Made by a program: the position numbers and the translations under genes
The notes under the pieces: generated by a model
Databases searched by the model: none
What the model was told of the DNA's origin: nothing
Seen by the model: only the letters and a program-made list of their open reading frames with translations
In this document: piece by piece, positions 63,252 through 64,000 of the stretch
How positions within the stretch are numbered: the stretch's first letter is position 1
Layout of the letters: each line of letters opens with the position of its first letter
NCBI GenBank assembly: GCA_017399685.1
Contig: JAFQBM010000021.1
Span: forward strand, 22,388-86,387
Origin: Lachnospiraceae bacterium
GTDB lineage: Bacteria > Bacillota > Clostridia > Lachnospirales > Lachnospiraceae
DNA: 64,000 nucleotides
Direction of reading: 5' to 3'

Positions 63252-63644
63252 ATGGCAATGACAAGACGAGAGTTGATTCAGTTCATGGATGAGCTGGTGG
63301 AGTTAGCCAGTGAAGAAAATAAAGAAAGAGCAATTTACATTAAGGAAAAGTTTATCAGTAACTTTAGAACAATTCGTGAGTACGAAAAGGAGGTTCAGAC
63401 AGAGATTACAGAACTGCCACCATACTATATAGCAGCTATGACGGAATCGGTACAGGAAGAAATAAAAGCAAAGGTTATAGCGGCATTAACAGAGTGTGGT
63501 GAGTGTACCCCGGAAAATGTGGAAAGAGCAATGAGTTCCAAAATCTATGACTTAGACGATTTGATTGATATTAAGGAATATGTCAGATGCATGGAAGAGG
63601 AACAGCGAAAGAAAGCAGAGCAGAAGCGGGGGAATGGCAGATGA
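63252..63644 (+). CDS. Hypothetical protein of a conjugative-element type cluster
   Basis: This 130-aa protein starts at ATG 63252 after AAAGGAGG. It is charged and helical, with M-D-E-L-V-E-L-A-S-E near residue 12 and a K/E-rich C-terminus. I do not recognise a defined family. It overlaps the next small gene by 4 bp, and the layout (short overlapping genes of this kind) suggests the left part of an integrative element. Confidence 0.5.
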   Translation: MAMTRRELIQFMDELVELASEENKERAIYIKEKFISNFRTIREYEKEVQTEITELPPYYIAAMTESVQEEIKAKVIAALTECGECTPENVERAMSSKIYDLDDLIDIKEYVRCMEEEQRKKAEQKRGNGR

Positions 63645-63790
63645 TAAAAGCAATTATCGGTATAGGAGTTGCTTTGGTGTGGATTACATTCTTTGCACTT
63701 GTTAAAGCAGCAGGTATGGCAGACAGAAGATTAGAAGAAATACAGAGGCTTTCCGCCGAGAGAGAGGCGGGTGGAGTTTGTGGGAATTAA
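63641..63790 (+). CDS. 49-aa single-pass membrane protein
   Basis: ATG 63641 overlaps the preceding stop (ATGA). Residues about 3-24 (I-I-G-I-G-V-A-L-V-W-I-T-F-F-A-L) form one membrane helix; the rest is a charged tail. No family is recognised; small proteins like this are common in conjugative elements. Confidence 0.5.
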   Translation: MIKAIIGIGVALVWITFFALVKAAGMADRRLEEIQRLSAEREAGGVCGN

Positions 63791-64000
63791 TGTAAAGGTA
63801 CAGAAATCTCCGAAGCTGAGAGATATTGTAACAGCGGAGATAAGATTGGAGCGAGATTTGAAAAGCTGTATGCGATGCAGATTCTTTCACGGTAACAATC
63901 GCCAATGTATAGCAAAGAAATGTGTTAAGGAAGAAAAGAAACAGCCGGAAATAACGGTTGAAGAAAAGCAGAGTAAATGCTTTGGATGTCCTTATCCTCA
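63771..64000 (+). CDS. Cysteine-rich protein, partial (runs off the right edge)
   Basis: The frame from GTG 63771 or 63780 reads G-I-N-V-K-V-Q-K-S-P-K-L-R-D-I-V-T-A-E, then L-K-S-C-M-R-C-R-F-F-H-G-N-N-R-Q-C and C-F-G-C-P-Y-P. Paired C-x-x-C knuckles suggest two zinc sites. I recall similar proteins encoded on clostridial conjugative elements. The C-terminus lies beyond the window. Confidence 0.5.
   Translation, partial: MEFVGINVKVQKSPKLRDIVTAEIRLERDLKSCMRCRFFHGNNRQCIAKKCVKEEKKQPEITVEEKQSKCFGCPYP

Noticed and set aside
1..64000. CRISPR arrays, tRNA and rRNA genes
   Set aside because: I looked for regularly spaced repeats, cas genes, tRNA-like and rRNA-like segments and saw none.

Overview
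The window looks like a chromosomal segment of a low-GC Firmicute of the class Clostridia, most likely a member of the Lachnospiraceae. This rests on strong AGGAGG-type ribosome binding sites, a type III pantothenate kinase, small proteins of Lachnospiraceae-type families (DUF6145-, DUF3877- and DUF6061-like), a 2,4-diaminopentanoate dehydrogenase-like gene, and many two-component and ABC systems. No rRNA, tRNA or CRISPR array was seen. Species cannot be named from sequence alone.

Region 1 (1-16.1 kb) is mostly core genome: an amidohydrolase tail, an LOR-family protein, an NSS sodium symporter, an iron-sulfur and tRNA-thiolation operon (iscS, iscU, mnmA, Rrf2 regulator), an HD-GYP protein, cysK with a thioredoxin-reductase-like gene, rarA, a DUF6145 gene, coaX, dusB, a YerC-type regulator, and the rplM-rpsI operon with a good promoter and a long leader. 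A highly structured 190-bp intergenic element lies at 6461-6652.

Region 2 (16.03-26.6 kb) is a defence island next to the 3' end of rpsI. A 12-bp direct repeat spanning the rpsI stop codon recurs at 26581, just before what may be the original rpsI terminator. Between the repeats lie a broken tyrosine integrase, an IS91-like relic, mobilisation-gene debris, a helix-turn-helix regulator, a large type IIG-like restriction-modification protein, a second Eco57I-like methyltransferase, a DUF4393 (Abi-alpha) protein, and a complete retron. The retron has a phosphoribosyltransferase-fold effector, a small winged-helix-like protein, a structured msr-msd RNA with a perfect 14-bp a1/a2 repeat, and a retron reverse transcriptase. 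This matches the architecture called type III.

Region 3 (26.8-32.3 kb) holds a nucleoside phosphorylase, an ANT(6)-like nucleotidyltransferase and a PurM-like gene with a damaged start. It also holds an IS1182-type insertion with 15-bp terminal repeats and an 8-bp target duplication. The insertion splits a CD3324-like gene, and its transposase carries an in-frame ochre stop.

Region 4 (32.5-50.6 kb) is rich in signalling and envelope genes: an ECF sigma/anti-sigma pair, a lipoprotein, a membrane-tethered MerR protein, a response regulator/ABC/histidine kinase operon, DUF4003, and a MerR regulator beside a dehydrogenase with a MerR-type 19-bp-spacer promoter. It contains two candidate type I toxin-antitoxin loci, a 22-aa ORF at 39382-39450 and a 36-aa ORF at 49768-49878, each facing a convergent plus-strand RNA.

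Region 5 (50.6-64 kb) contains NRPS debris, a DUF4143 AAA ATPase gene bracketed by two copies of one 33-bp palindrome, a second integrase remnant, plsC, a MacB/FtsX-type exporter, and a Phd/ParE-like toxin-antitoxin pair. An AgrA/AgrC-like two-component system follows, whose kinase shares its membrane input domain with the divergently transcribed chemotaxis receptor. The window ends with a truncated S8 peptidase and the start of what looks like a conjugative element, preceded by a possible attenuator.
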